From positions 1,178,001 to 1,242,000 of the forward strand of contig JAVTVJ010000542.1 of the NCBI GenBank assembly GCA_034509425.1: 64,000 nucleotides of DNA. Direction: 5' to 3'. Source of the stretch: Eopsaltria australis. Its lineage: Eukaryota; Chordata; Aves; Passeriformes; Petroicidae. The notes below the pieces were generated by a model that worked only from the letters and a program-made list of their open reading frames with translations, had not been told where the DNA came from and made no database searches. Shown here piece after piece: positions 20,421 through 32,985 of the stretch; the stretch's first letter is position 1, and each line of letters starts with the position of its first letter. A program made the position numbers and the translations under genes.

Positions 20421-21400
20421 GCACGCCCCCGCAACCGGCTCCCGGTGCCCCCCCCGAGCCCCCAGCCTCCATCGCCCGGGAACGGGGTGCTGGGGGAGGC
20501 CCCCACGTGCGCTGGTCACAGCTGGAGGATGCTCAGGGGGGTTTGCGAGGTGCCTGCATCGCCCCCAAATCCATATGTGTGTGCATGTGTGTGTGCACAT
20601 GGTCCCTGAGAGTGCCTGCTGTGTCTCTGCGTGTCCGATGCTCCGTGTGTCACTGCATGTTCCCACACATGTCACGGCGTGTGCCCGCTCGTGTCCCCCC
20701 CAGGTGCACGGCGGTGGCAGCGCTGCGTGGATCTGCACACTCGTGTCACTCGCTGCGTGTGCCTGTATCCGGCCACACGCGTGTGTCGCTGTGTGTTCTG
20801 CTCCGTGCACACGCTGTGTGTGTGTGTGGCCGTGGCGTGTCTCTGCGTGTGCGCGTGGCCGCGGTGGCCGGGGGTGACTCAGCCCCCAGGCAGCCCAGGA
20901 ATGCCCCCTTCCCACCCCCTCGCCGCCCCTGGCCTGTGCTGGGAACGGGCTGTCCTGGGGGACGGTGACACCCAGGCCTGACCCAGACCCTGCTGGGAAG
21001 ATGAGGCGGTGCCCCCCCCCGCCCTGCTCCCCCCATCCTGCCCCCCGCCTCCATCCTGCCCCCCCTCCCATCCTGCCTTCTGGGAACCGCTTACAGGGGC
21101 GGAGGTGAGGGGTCAGGGGGGGCTGGGCAGGGCTGGGGCCGTGCGGCTGGCAGAGAGGGGGCTCGGAGGAGTCGAGGCTTCCCCAGGGACCCCCCCCCTG
21201 CCCTCCCCCCCCCCCCCCCCGCCCCCCGCTCTGCCTTGGGTACCCCAGAGCCCGGAAGGGCAGCCCGGGGCTGGGGTCCTCTCGGGAGTCCCAGCAGCAA
21301 CCCTCACCCATGACCGGGACCAGCCCTGGGGGTGCCCAGGCCAGGGGTGCACGAAGTGGGGTCCAGCTTTGGAGCCTGTCGCCCTCGGGGCGTCGACGTC
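20421..21400. other. Intergenic, CA/TG-rich and C-rich
   Basis: A degenerate CA/TG region at 20570-20850 contains an NF-E2/ARE-like TGACTCAGC at 20875-20883. A C homopolymer-rich stretch follows at 21188-21230. No gene seen. Confidence 0.55.
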
Positions 21401-22080
21401 TGGGGCTGTCCCGGACCGGGGGCACAGTCAGGTCCTGCCCCGTTCCCCTCCGCCCTCAAAGTCCGGGCCGGGTGTTCCCCCCGGCCCGCCGGACCCCTGC
21501 CCGCTGCGGCGGCAAAGCCCGGTCCGGATTCCCGGGAAGGGAGCGGCACGGCACCGGGCACCCTGCGAGTTCCAGCCCCGGTTCCCGGCACAGGTCGCAG
21601 CTCGGGGGGGATCTGGGCGGGCGGGGGCTTCCCGGGGACCGGCGGTCCCGACCGGGAGGCGGGGCTGGGCTCTAGGCTCCGCTCCGTTCTCCGTAATCCG
21701 TCCCGGGCTTTCCGCACTCCCGGCCCCGCTCGTTCATTCATAGATCGCGCGCGCTCCCGGCCCATTCATCCCGGCGCGCGGGGAGCCCCGTTACCGTGGC
21801 AACCGCCCCCCCCTCCGCTCCCACGGCACAGCCGGAGCGCGGGGGGGCCCGGGGACCGCCCCGGGGTCCGTGTCCCTCTGTGTGTGTCTGTGGGGGTTCC
21901 TGGCGACAAGAGCCAGGGGGGCTCCGCCCGGGGGTCCCCTCGTTCTCACGGTTGCAGGCGGGGGGGGCTCCCACCGGCTCAGCCCCGCCGAGGTTCGGGC
22001 AGCGGCTGCCACGTCGGCGGGGGCGGCCCCCCTTCGCTCCCCCAGGCTGGGGCAGGAGCCCGGCCCCCGCGGTTTCCATC
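21400..22080. promoter_or_regulatory. Orphan CpG island with RFX X-box
   Basis: A dense CpG island between MIDN and CIRBP, not at the start of any recognised gene. It contains GTTACCGTGGCAAC at 21790-21803, a near-perfect palindromic RFX X-box, and TTCATTCATAGATCGCGCGC just before it. It resembles a promoter. No coding exon with good splice signals was found on either side, so a non-coding transcript or an enhancer-type island is possible. Confidence 0.4.
21790..21803. promoter_or_regulatory. RFX X-box
   Basis: GTTACC-GT-GGCAAC fits the GTTRCC-N2-GGYAAC inverted-repeat consensus of RFX factors. The site lies inside a CpG island. Confidence 0.5.
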
Positions 22081-25000
22081 GTGGGCCGGGCTTGGCGCAG
22101 CATAACCTTGACCTTCCCTCCCCACCCCCCCACTCCCACCCCACCCCCGTCTCTGTGGTCGTGGCACTGAGCTCCGGCTCCGCAGACTGCAATTTTTCCC
22201 CCGCCCCCCAAAGTGGTGGGGACCCCCCCAGAGGGGCGGGGTGCAGCGAGTGCCAGCGGGGAGCTGAGGGTACGAACTGCCAGGTGGCAGAGTGGGGGTG
22301 TCCCAGTGCTGCATGTGAGGGTGGGTGCAAGGTCACACGTGTGCACCCACGGCTGCGTGTGCGTGGGGTTTGTGTAGACCCTGCAGCCACCCTTTTGTGC
22401 ACCCCAGGTCCAACTGTGTGGGGAGGACAGATGTGGTGCTGCGGGCATCTATTGCACAGGGCTCTGCGTGGGTGGTGACACAAAGCTCTGGCGTGCAGCA
22501 GCGGCACAGCGGGGAGCTGCAGCTGGACAAAGTTTCCCCCCACGTCCTCTTCTTCCTCTCGAGGGCATCGGGAGTGAAGAGCCACAGCCACAGGTGCAGG
22601 AGAAGCTGCTGCTGCAGCCCCACAGGTCAGCCCCAGCCTCACAGATGGGCTCCAGCCCAGGAGCCGAGGTATGAGTGTTATAGGGCAGTGCCCCAGGTCA
22701 GCGTGGGGCTGAGCGTGGATCCTCGCACGGTTGCAGTCGTGTGAGCCTTGCACAGATGTGTTCTCCCGAATTCGTGCATGTGGAGGACATGGGCATTCAA
22801 GACCCCGGGTGCGTGCACACGTGTGTTGGTGCTTTTGCTCTCGGGCACATCCGTGTGAGTGTTCGCACCGATCCCACGGACGGGGCGGGTGTGCAGGGCC
22901 CCCCTACACGCGGGGGTTGCCCTCACATGCAGCCGTGTGCGCGTCGCGGGCTCCGCACGCCGGGCCCGGGCGCCTGGCGCTGCCGGGATGACTCACGGGC
23001 TCGCAGAGGAAGCCGTGACTCAGTGCTGGATTCCTGCCGCTCCCCACCCCCGGCCGCTCCGGCCATCGCGGACACGTGGAGCCCGCGGGACCCGCGGCCG
23101 GCCCGGCGGGACGCGGGTGGGGGTGCTGGGGGTCCCCGCGGGGCTGCTCGGAGCCGTGCTGGGGGCTACGGGTCCCTTCCCTGGGCCGTGGGGACAGCGG
23201 GGTCCCTGAGGAGCGGTGCCTTCGGGCGTGCAGGAGGAGGATGCCCCGGGCTCGGGGTGGCACCGCGCACGCCCCAGCTCCCGCCCCAGCTGGGCGTGGG
23301 GTTCCAGATCGGGCACGTTTCCCGGGTGTCTCGGGCGGCTCCGGCTGTGCAACCCCCGGGCAGTGGGGCCAGGCACTGCCCCGAGCTCCAGCCCGGGGGG
23401 CTCCTCTGCCCCTGCTCCACCTGCTCTGGGTTTGCCGTGGATCTGGGCTGTGGCTGCAGCTCCACCTGCCCTTGGCGCTTGGCCACCGCTGGCACCGAGC
23501 TCCGCAGCTGCTCTGGCTGTCAGCCCAGTGCTGGGCAAGGGTCTGGGGTGCCACAGTATCATGCAGGTGGCACTGTGGACCTGGGCAGGGGACAGGTGGC
23601 TGCCGAGGGAGGTGATCAGTGGTGCCATGCCATGCCCAGAGTGCTGTGCTAGGAGCCAGCAGTGCCGTGCAGTGCCTCAGGCATTGCACCGGGGGTCAGT
23701 GGCATTGTGCAGTGCCCAGGGTGCTGTGCTGGTGGTGCCACGCAGTGCCCAAGGTGCAGTGCCACGGCACGGGCAGCCTCTGTGAGTCACAGCAAGGTGC
23801 AGCAGCTGCCCCCTCCCCGCTCGCCCGTTCCCAGGCCGTGCTCACCAGATTCACTTTCGCAATGACTGGTGCAGTCACCCCGGCGCTGCTGAGCTCGCCC
23901 TGACCCACTCTGCCCACGCTGCCTGTGGCCTCCTGCCCCCACGTCACCTCCCGTGACACGGCACGGTGCTGCTGCTGCTGCCGTCGGCCAAACCCCCTTA
24001 ACCCTGGCCCTCGCCAGCTCCCAGGTGCTGCTGAGCACAGCGGTGTTGCCTTCCTGAGCAGACCCCATATGTTCCTGAGGGGCTGCAGCCCCCTCGGTGG
24101 GGCTGGGGGCCGGTGGGTGGCAGTGAGGGGGTCATGGCCAGCGGTGAGTCAGCACAGGCAGGTGTGGATGGGGACACTGGGATGGGGACGCCTTGATCGG
24201 GGACACCGTGATCGGGGAATGACTCATGTGTTAAACAAACAAACAGGCGAGTCCGTGTGAAGCTGCGCTGGCAGCTTCCTCCGCGCCCCGGCACCAGGGA
24301 GCTGCTGGTGCACCCCGGTCATTGATCTCCCACAGTGGTCACGGCATTGGGAGCAGTCACGGAGCTGATGCCACGTGCGGTGTCACACACAGGGGCACAG
24401 GGCATCCCTGCCCTCAGCCAGCAGCACAGACCCCAAGGTCCGGAATGAGGGGCAGGGGCTGACGGGCACTGCTGATTCCGGGGATCTCCAAACACCTGCC
24501 TTTTGCCCTCGCTGCAGGAGCTGCAGTGGCCAGGGCCAGGTGGGCACCTGGCTCTGGCAGCCGGGGATTTCCAAGGTCCAGGCTCACCTGGGCTGGGGTT
24601 GTGTGGCCTCTCCCTGGGCCGGCAGGTGTAAAACCCAACCGTAGGCAACTGCCCGGCTCGCAGCATGGCCGGCCTGCCCGGGCATCCTGCGGCTCGGCCA
24701 CGTGCCCACTGGCTGGGAGCGAGCTCTGGGATGGCAGCTGCCTGCCCAGCTCTGGCTTGTTCTGGTCCTGCAGCCCCTGACCTGGAGGTGCCATCACTGA
24801 GCCAGTTCTGTCTGTTCTCAGCCCTAAAGTGCTTCCCCCAGGCCCTGCTGCAGCCAGGGCAGAGCCAGTGTGTGGCCATGAGTGATGCTGTGCCCCAGCA
24901 CAGGGTCCATCATGTCCCCAATCCTCAGTGGGGCTGTGCCACCACCACCATGTGACCTGGGACCTCGTGCACACACGCACCCAGAACGTCAGGAATGTTT

Positions 25001-26040
25001 TGTGGTGAGGCTGGAAAACGGTCAGTCGCTTGCTGGATTTTTTTCCACCCTCTCTGCTGTGGGTTTGGCCGGGGGCCCGGGGCGGGCGCGGGGGGTGGGT
25101 GTGAGCAGGCATGTGATGAGCCGGGTGTGACGGGGCTGGCGAGAGCTGTGAAAGTGCTGAGCTGGTGTGAACCCGCCATCCCATCTCCATCTCCTCCTCT
25201 CCAGCCCTTCCTGGAAGAGCTGCAGGGAAGGTCCCTGCTGGGTGCAGGGTGTGGGCAGCTGTGCCCATCCCCACGGCATCCGGGTGCCTCGTACAGGAGG
25301 CAGAGCCTGTGAGGCCAAAGGCTGCAGGGCTGGGGGGTCAATGCAGGTGCCCTGGGTGCTCCTGCCTCGCTGTGGGGGGACAGGGTGAGGACCCCACACT
25401 GGCTGGGGACGTTGCTGCTCTGTGAGTCCCTCAGCTGCTTCCTCTTCCCCGTGGCAGGAGTGTGGGGCTGGCGTGAGCATGTCCTGCCTGAAGCCACATG
25501 CTGAGTCAGGGACAGGACAGGAATAGAGCCGGGTGCCTGAGTCACGGCCCACGTGTGAAACCAGCAGCACTTCTCCAGGAAGGGGGAACCCCGCAGCCCT
25601 GACAACCCCCGGTACATGTTGGCCACTTCCTTGGGATCGGGGTTCTCTCCTCCTGCATTGGCCCTGGCCCCCTTTGGAGCTGGGAGCTGCTGCCTCTGTC
25701 CCTTGCTGCCACAAGGACAGGAGATCAGGCAAGGAATGGCTGCCTCACCTCAGGACCCTCTCCCCGTGCCCACACAGGGCACAGAGCCCCTGCTAGCCCC
25801 CACAGGGCTGTGTCAAGGGGCTGGCAAAACCTTGGGGAAGGCGCGCAGGGAAGAGCCAGAGTACTCAGCCGCCCTCGTTTGCAGCTCCCCTCACACACGT
25901 GTGTGCACAATGCACCCCCACACGTGCGTGTGCATCGCTCTGCAAGTGCGACAGCCCGTCCTGCACCCCAGCCCCCCCAGCCATCCGTCTGTCCGTCTGT
26001 CCCCTGCCAGCTCCCACAGAACACCCCTCCCTCCCGCCCG
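22081..26040. other. Intergenic block with bZIP motifs and degenerate repeats
   Basis: No gene recognised. TGACTCA occurs twice, at 22989-22995 and 23016-23022. A degenerate GTGC/AGTGCC repeat spans 23560-23780. A candidate conserved island at 24215-24275 contains TGACTCATGTGTTAAACAAA. Confidence 0.55.
22989..23022. promoter_or_regulatory. Paired AP-1/MARE-like sites
   Basis: Two perfect TGACTCA sites, 27 bases start to start. The second continues as CAGTGC, giving a MARE/ARE-like half-site. Consensus for AP-1 and small-Maf factors. Confidence 0.35.
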
Positions 26041-26115
26041 CCTCCCCCAGAACGTTTCCGCAGTGTCTCCATTGATAAATCTGGAGCGTTGCCACGGTGA
26101 CGCTGCAATGGGGCG
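26040..26115. other. Possible conserved element with X-box-like motif
   Basis: The segment CATTGATAAATCTGG followed by GTTGCCACGGTGAC (26088-26101) resembles a second RFX X-box, GTTGCC-AC-GGTGAC. It is an island of mixed composition in GC-rich DNA. Confidence 0.3.
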
Positions 26116-29040
26116 CAGCGGGTGCGGGGCTGCCGAGGGGCCCAGGCCCGCGGAGGGCTGGAAGGGGGGGCTGGCTGGATCCACGCGTGGGGTTGTACAC
26201 ACGTGACTCCCCAGGTGTGTGGTTGCACACGTGTGGGATTTCCCAGGTGTGGTTGCACGCGTGTGTGCACGGTGCCGGTGTGTCTGAGTGTGTACACACA
26301 TGCAAGAACTGACATGTGCTCTGCATGTGCAGGGCTGTGGGGGCTCGGGGACCCCACTCTGGGGCAGCACTGGCAGATGGGGCTCTCAGCACCGTCTGGC
26401 TCTTCCTGCAGCAGTGCTGGAAGGGAAACTGAGGCACTGGCAGTGTGGGATTCACCCTGTCACACACAGTCACCTGGGGACAGGGGCAGCTTGGGGATGG
26501 GGGGGACCTTGCACCGCCACCACCTCTGACCCTTCCCACTCAGTGTCAGCACTGTCACGCCCCGGTTGTGGTCACACATGCGTGGGGCTCTGCGGGCAGG
26601 TGACCCCACACACACCCAGCAGCAGCCCCCGTGCTGGGATGGGGGTGCAGGTACCTGAGTGTGAGTTCCTGCACATGCATGTTCTGTGCATGTGTGTCCA
26701 CGTGTGTGCACGGTCCCACGTGGGGGGCTGGGGAGCCCAGCACTGTTTGGTGACTGCACCACACAGGCAGTGGGACCCCACTGGGGGGGCTGCAGGAGGT
26801 CTGGTGTGTGTGGGGGGCTCTGGTGCACAAGGGGAGCGCGGGGTGGGGGCCACAACTGGGCCCTGCGCCAGGAAAGCCCTGGGACCACCCACTGCCTCCA
26901 GCACAGCCGGGTGGCTGCAGACCCCGGGATGAGCCCTGTGACCAGCTCTGCGTGAGGCTGGGGGAGGCTCGGGCAGGCAGTGCCTGTCCCCAGGCAGCTC
27001 CTGCTGTGCCCTGCACCCTCCTGCCAGGCCACCCACGGCCACTGCACTTGGGGGTCCACGTGGGGAGCCCACGTCTGCCGCGACCACACGTGTTCAACCC
27101 TGTGGACGTGGGCAGAGCCTGATGCTGCCGGTGCCCACAGCCCTGCGGTGGGATCCTGGGGTGCTGAGGGGGTGCTGGACGCCAGGATCAGCCCCATTTG
27201 CAGCCGGGAGCTGGGGGGACGCGGGCAGGACCCCGGGGCATGGGGTGACACGGGGTTGCCGGCGAGCGCAGCGCGGCCGTGGCACACGCGTGGGCTGTGC
27301 GGGCACACGCGTGCGGTGCCGCGTGGGCAGGACCGGTGCGTGTAGCGTGGCTGCCCTCTGCTGCCACGGCCACGGCAGCGCTCAGCACCCCGGCACCCGT
27401 GGGACCGGCAGGGACCCCCTGGGTGCCGAACAATGGCAGCGCTCTCTGCCAGCCCCCGGCCCACACCAGAACCCCCCGGGCTGGGGCGGGGGACTGCCAG
27501 TGTGAGGCAGCAGGGGAGGGGGCTCGGAGATGCTGTTAAAGATTAAATCCCCCTGAACCCCCCCCCGGGATGGGGTCATGCAGCAGCCAGGAGGGAATAA
27601 AGAATTTTCTGGGCTTTCAGAGCCATGGGGAAGGGGCTCAGCCTGGGGAGGGCTGGTTCTCGGTGGCCCCCGCTGCTCTCGGGGCGTGGGGCTGGCAGGG
27701 ATCCTGCAGCTCCCTCCCATCCTCCATCCCGCTGCGTTGGGAAGCAGGTCACGTCCAGCTCCCGGCACAGCAGCGATGCCGGGGGAGCTCAGCTTTCTGG
27801 GGCAGCTCCGGGCTGCTGGGAGCAGCCAGCTGCCGCTTCCAGCGCTTTTGGGGATTGTGGGAGGAGGACTTCCAGCGGTGCGGGGCTACGTGGCACTGCC
27901 ATCCCGGGAATGTGCCAGTGGGGAGCTCAGCCCCCGCTCCCCTTCAGCTCACCCCGATGGGCGCTGGAGGTCTTGGCTGCTCTGGCAGGAGCATTGCCAA
28001 GCTCCCCCAAAAAGCTCATTGCTCCTGGAGTCACTCCCCTGTCTCAGGGCAGCTGTGCTGGGTGGCACCAGCCTGTGATGGGTGCAGTGCCAGGATCCGG
28101 CCTTTCCCTGTGGAACGCCCGGCTCCCAGGGCAGGTGTGGTGCTGCTGGAGGCACAGACGCTGCCTCTACCTGCCTTCATTCTGATGAGCGCGAGGGGGG
28201 AGAGCGGGGGAACTTTCCCGACTCGTTTCCCCACCTTAAGGGGAAAAAAAAAAGAGGAGTCGCATGACTTGGAGATTCCCGAGAGGCAGCGCGGGGTGAG
28301 AGTGACCCAGGGAGCCAAGAATCTGCTCCGCTGTCGTGTCTCATTCCTGCTCTGCGGCGCGGGGCTGGGAGAGGTTGGGTTACGGGAGGCGCGGAAAGGG
28401 GACGGTGCAGGATGAGCTCATGCGAGGGCGCGGGAACCTTCTGGGCAGGAAAAAACGTTGATGCTGCAGTTCAGGGATTTCTGCAATCGCGGCTGTTCCC
28501 GCAGATCCCGGCTCGCTCCGCCGGGCCGCCCCTCGTGCCCATGGCAATAAAATCACTCGGGGAGGGCTGTGGGCTCAAGGTGATTCACGTGCCCTTGCAG
28601 GGAAACAGCAGCACACAGCGACTTGCTGAGGAGCAGAGGGAGAGAGGGGGGGCACCGGGGTCTTGGGGGGACACCGGCCTTCTGGGGAACCCCCCTTGTG
28701 CAAGGAGCTGGACCAAAGGCTGCCCTGCATGGGATTGTAGGGGGTGTGAGACCACCGGCCCCACTGCATATCGTGGCAGCAAACCCCAGTGTGAGGCAGT
28801 GCCTGAGGGTGTGTATGGAGGAGCCCAAGGGGACTGGAAAAGCTCCAGTTTCCCTCAACACCTGGGCTGGCCCCCCTCGGTGTGTACTTTACCCCTTGCT
28901 GGAGAGGGATACGATGTTCCTGATTCTTGGCAGCTTTTCCCCTGCAGACTGTAATAAACCCTTCCTGTGTCCCCAGCCCTCTGTCCCGCAAGGTCGCCCG
29001 GTGTCAGGCGGTCAGAGGCTGTTTGTCCTGTCCTTGGGTA
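26116..29040. other. Intergenic, no gene recognised
   Basis: GC-rich DNA with CA/TG/CG alternating tracts to about 27315. After this the composition becomes more even. No exon structure found. Confidence 0.55.
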
Positions 29041-29044
29041 GCAT

Positions 29045-29130
29045 CTCCTGCCCTTAAGAACTCGATGCTGCAAATACTCTTAGATGATGATTAATGAGTG
29101 CTTATATAACCGAGCTGAGTCCTTAATGCA
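29045..29130. other. AT-rich candidate conserved element
   Basis: Contains CAAATACTCTTAGATGATGA and TTAATGAGTGCTTATATAAC, with no open frame. It has the look of an enhancer core (homeodomain-like TTAATGA). Conservation was not tested. Confidence 0.3.
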
Positions 29131-29727
29131 GCCGGGAGGGTGACAGGAGGGAAGGTGGGAGCAAGGAGCTGCACGTCGCTGCTGCTGCCGCTGCTTTTCC
29201 CACACCGGAGCAGCCGCGTTCCGTGCAGGGGGACCCTGGCAGGTGTGGGGGAGAGCCCACCCACGGGGAAGCAGCTGGGGCAGCCCCCACCTGGGTTTTC
29301 CAGGCAGTTTTGGATCCTGTGGGAGTGAGTGGCTGGTGCTACCCTGAACCATGTCGCCCACGGCATGGCTGGGCTCTCTGGTGTGGCACAGCTGGGAGGC
29401 GAAGGGTTTATGCTGGAAAAGCACTCATGTGTGACGGTGGATGGAATGTTGTGCTGCTGAGCTGGGAGAGCTGGAGGAAAAGGGCAAAAATCCCACAGTA
29501 ACATCTTAGTGTGGCCCATGAGGGTGGATGAAGCCACTGCTGGAGCTGCTGGGTGCAGTTGTTTCTAAATTTGGCTGTGTTTGGGCAGGTAGGGATGGTC
29601 TGACACAGACGATTTGGTTTTCCATAATCTGGCTGGGAAGCACCAACTCTGATGAAGCTGCTGCTCAGCGCCAAGGCAGTTACATGGTTGTCATGGTTAC
29701 CACATGCTTATTTTCACCATCTTCCTC

Positions 29728-29868
29728 ACCTCAGCCGGGGTGCACCGGCATTCCCAACCCTGAATCCCCCCTGACCTCAATCGGGGTGCACCGGCATTCC
29801 CAGCTCTGAATCCCCCCCTGACTCCAGCTGGCTGCACCGGTATCTCTGATCCCGAATCCCCCCTGACC
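29728..29868 (+). repeat. 46-bp minisatellite, three copies
   Basis: The unit containing TGCACCGGCATTCCC and CTGAATCCCCCCTGAC repeats with a 46-base period; the TGCACCGG core starts at 29741, 29787 and 29833. The third copy is most diverged. Confidence 0.85.
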
Positions 29869-29971
29869 TCGGCTCATTTCCTAACACTCCAGTTTGGGTA
29901 TCCCAACGCTTCTGTGACCCCCCCATCACCTCAGGGCAACTCGTGCCAGCCCTGATCTCCTGCACCTTTTT

Positions 29972-30115
29972 GTTGTGGATGCGATCTCGTTGCTCCCTGT
30001 GGATCAAATCCTTCTGCTCTTTGTGGATCCGATCCTCCCTCTCTCTGTGGATCTGTTCCCCCCGCTCGCTACGGATCTGATCCCTGCGGATCCTGTCCCC
30101 ACGGCTCCCTGTGGC
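29972..30115 (+). repeat. 24-bp minisatellite, about five to six copies
   Basis: GTGGAT followed by a pyrimidine-rich segment repeats with an exact 24-base period; GGAT falls at 29977, 30001, 30025, 30049 and 30073. It begins about 100 bases after the 46-bp array. Confidence 0.85.
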
Positions 30116-32985
30116 TTTGTCCTACAACCCGGTAAATCCCGGTCACAGGGAAGCGCAGCGGCCGCGCTCCTCGCCATGGCAACGGCGGGATTGCGTCAGG
30201 GCTTTTTTTCCCAACTGCAAAGCTGGATGAGCAACTCCCTCGGGGACAGTAGTAAGGGAGAAGAGAATATTCTTTTCCCTGGGGCGCTTTGGGACTTCCA
30301 GTTCCCTAATCCAGCCCTGGTTCGGGGTTTTGCTCCTTGCTCAGGGGTCCAAGGCTGCGATGGGGCAGGCACGGTGGGAACAGCGAGGGCTCCCATGCCA
30401 GGGACACCGAGGGGTCCTGTGCTGGGGACAGTGAGCGCTCCGTGCTGGGAAGACTCCGTGTGCCCTCCCTGTGGCACCTCCCTGCCCGCGGTATAAACTG
30501 ATCTTGCAGGAAAACCAGGAAGGAGCCAGAGGTTTGGTGATGGATGGGGTGGAGGCCCAGGGACGAGCCCTGCTTCAGTCCAGCCTCGCATTCCCTCCTT
30601 TCCTGCAATCCCAGCAAAAACAAAGGCAGAGGAGGCGGCTCTTGCGCCGTGCAGGATGTGCTGGGGCGTGCAGAGCTCCCCCGCCGCTGTGCCTGGCAGC
30701 AGGGAGGGTGGTCCCAGGGGCTTCGCCGAGGCTCAGGGGCAGGAACGCGGTGCCCGAGCCGTGAGCAGGCGGGGGCCGGGGGGGCTGCGTGGAGGGTTTT
30801 GTTCCCTGCCAGCCCCGGGTAAAGCACAGCCCCAGAGCAGGAGACGTGGCACCCACTGTCCCGTCCTCCCCCCGGGCACTCCCCTCCCCTCCCCAGCCCT
30901 GGCCCGCGGCGGCAGCACCGGAGGAGCTGCTCCGGGATTTGGGAACCTCATCAGAGCAGTGCCCGCGGCGGGGGCTGCCCTTGGCTCCCCAGCAGGTGCC
31001 GGGGCTGCCGAGCAGGTTTGGGCTCGGCTGCCGCACGGCTCTGGGCGATTCCGTGTGCCCTGGAAACGGGCCGTGAGTGCAGGGACTGGGAAAGATCCCT
31101 ACAAACACCACAGCAAGGTGAGGACCCCCAGAGAATCCCCTGGAAGGAGCTGCCTGGCTGCGGGATATGCTGGAGGCAGGAGAGAGGCTCATGTTGATGT
31201 GGGAACGGCACGGGGTAAAGGCAGGAGGGCAGCACAACTCTTCCTGCCACTGCTCCCCCATGGCATTTCCATGTGGCACTGTCCCTGCTGTGCTGCTGGA
31301 CAGGCAACACCTCCAGGAAATCAGATTTGCATTAACAGGATGTTTGGTCCTGCAACCTCTGCCCTTGGAAGCTTTAAAAAACGGGTGATAAAAACATCAA
31401 TCATGTGTGAGGGGGATTGTTTGAATCAGCTCCAGGTGATCCCTGAGGTCCCTCCAGCCTCTGGTGATTCACTATCTCCCACGGCTGCACCTGTACACAC
31501 AGAACTCTGCTCCCGAGCGGATATTTGCACTCCCTAAGGAAGTGCTAGCACTTTTTATCAAATTAGGTCACTGCAGCCACAGTCCTGCTCACAGTCAGCT
31601 CCAGGTGACCGAATTTGGGCCTCACCCATGGGTGCTCAGGTCTGGAACTCACACAGGAGTGAACTCTGCGTCTCCTCCATGGTGCTGCCTGTTTGGGACC
31701 GCTGGCCAGGGCCCTTCTGCTGCAGGCTTGCTCCAAGGACATGAATCCTGGGCTGTTTCAGTGCTTAATTAACTGCCCTAATGACTGGTGTAACCTGCCA
31801 GGTAACCTGCCTGCTCCCATTGCTGCTTCCAGCCTGAGCCCAGCCCGTGGTACATGCAGAGAACATCCCCAAGACCCTCAGGCAGGTGACACTGGGGTGC
31901 TCCAGCCCTCGTGTGCAGCCTGGTCATGGAATATCCATGAAGATCATCAAATCCACAGCCCTGGAATGATCTGGAGCACTGAAACCTTCTGGCAGCAGCA
32001 GCAGTGGGGCTGGAGCACACAGTGTCCCTTCAGCCCAGCTCTCACCTTGTGTCACTGGGTCACTCTCACTGTCAAAGCAAAGGCATCAACGCACCCCAGA
32101 GAGACAGAAATCCCACTTTTGGGACACATCCAAGCAGGGCTGTGCTCGCCATTCCTTGTCACAAGAACTCCTCTTCTCCCACCAGCCCTTCATCCTGCTG
32201 GGACTCAAATTCCCCTGAAGCAGCAAAGGTTCTCGGTGTTATTTTCACAACACCCGACCTGAGGGGTCAAATCTCAGTGAATCCCGGTGTTTGTCCCTCG
32301 AGGTTTGCAGCAGGGTTGGTGTTGGGCTGGCACTGCTCCTCCTGCAGCATCCCAGGCTGGAAAAAGGCTCTGTGCATCAAGGTCACTTTATCCGCCCTCA
32401 TCACGGACCAGGAACGCTCACGTTAATGGGTCTCTAATTTAATCAAAATGCCGAGCCTGTGATTGCAGGGCTGGGATCTTTTCCTCTCTTGAAGGGCAAA
32501 ACTCAATTTGCAGTAACAGCAGATGCGTCTCCTTGCTCCTCCAGGCCTAGGGAAGTGAGTAAATTTTTTCATGGTAGGAAAATAATAATATTGGCTTGGT
32601 CTGTCATCAATACTGGGGTTTTTTTAATGTGCGTTTGAGCACTTTAGTGGCAGCATTCTGTCCCTGCGGTCCTGTGAGCTCGGAAAAAACCACTGATGTG
32701 GTGCCTCTGGGTTTTGTAATTACTGTATAACTTATGTACAAACTGCCCTTTTCCTGCAGATCCCAAAGGGATCCCAACAAATCAGGGAGGAAAAGCCTGA
32801 TTTCCTTGCTCTGGGAGGCAGGGAATGGGTGATTGCTGCTCGGACAGAGCAATCGCAGGAAGGTTTATTTGCATTTTCCCGTGGTTTGTTTTTCCTCTGT
32901 CTCAACACCTGGTTTGGATATTGGTCACCAAAGATGGGAGATTTTTGTATTCCAGTGGTTTTCTTCTGTGCAGCTTGGATTTGAC
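30116..32985. other. Intergenic DNA, no gene recognised
   Basis: CTCGCCATGGCAAC at 30171-30184 is a partial X-box. 30390-30470 shows short irregular repeats of a GGGGACAGTGAG type. Composition declines in GC toward the right. No convincing exon. Confidence 0.55.

Noticed and set aside
20220..21425. Open frame of about 400 codons on the - strand
   Set aside because: Low-complexity, overlaps long frames on the other strand, no splice context or known domain; expected from high GC.
29687..29700. X-box-like GTTGTCATGGTTAC
   Set aside because: Two mismatches in key positions of the consensus on either strand.
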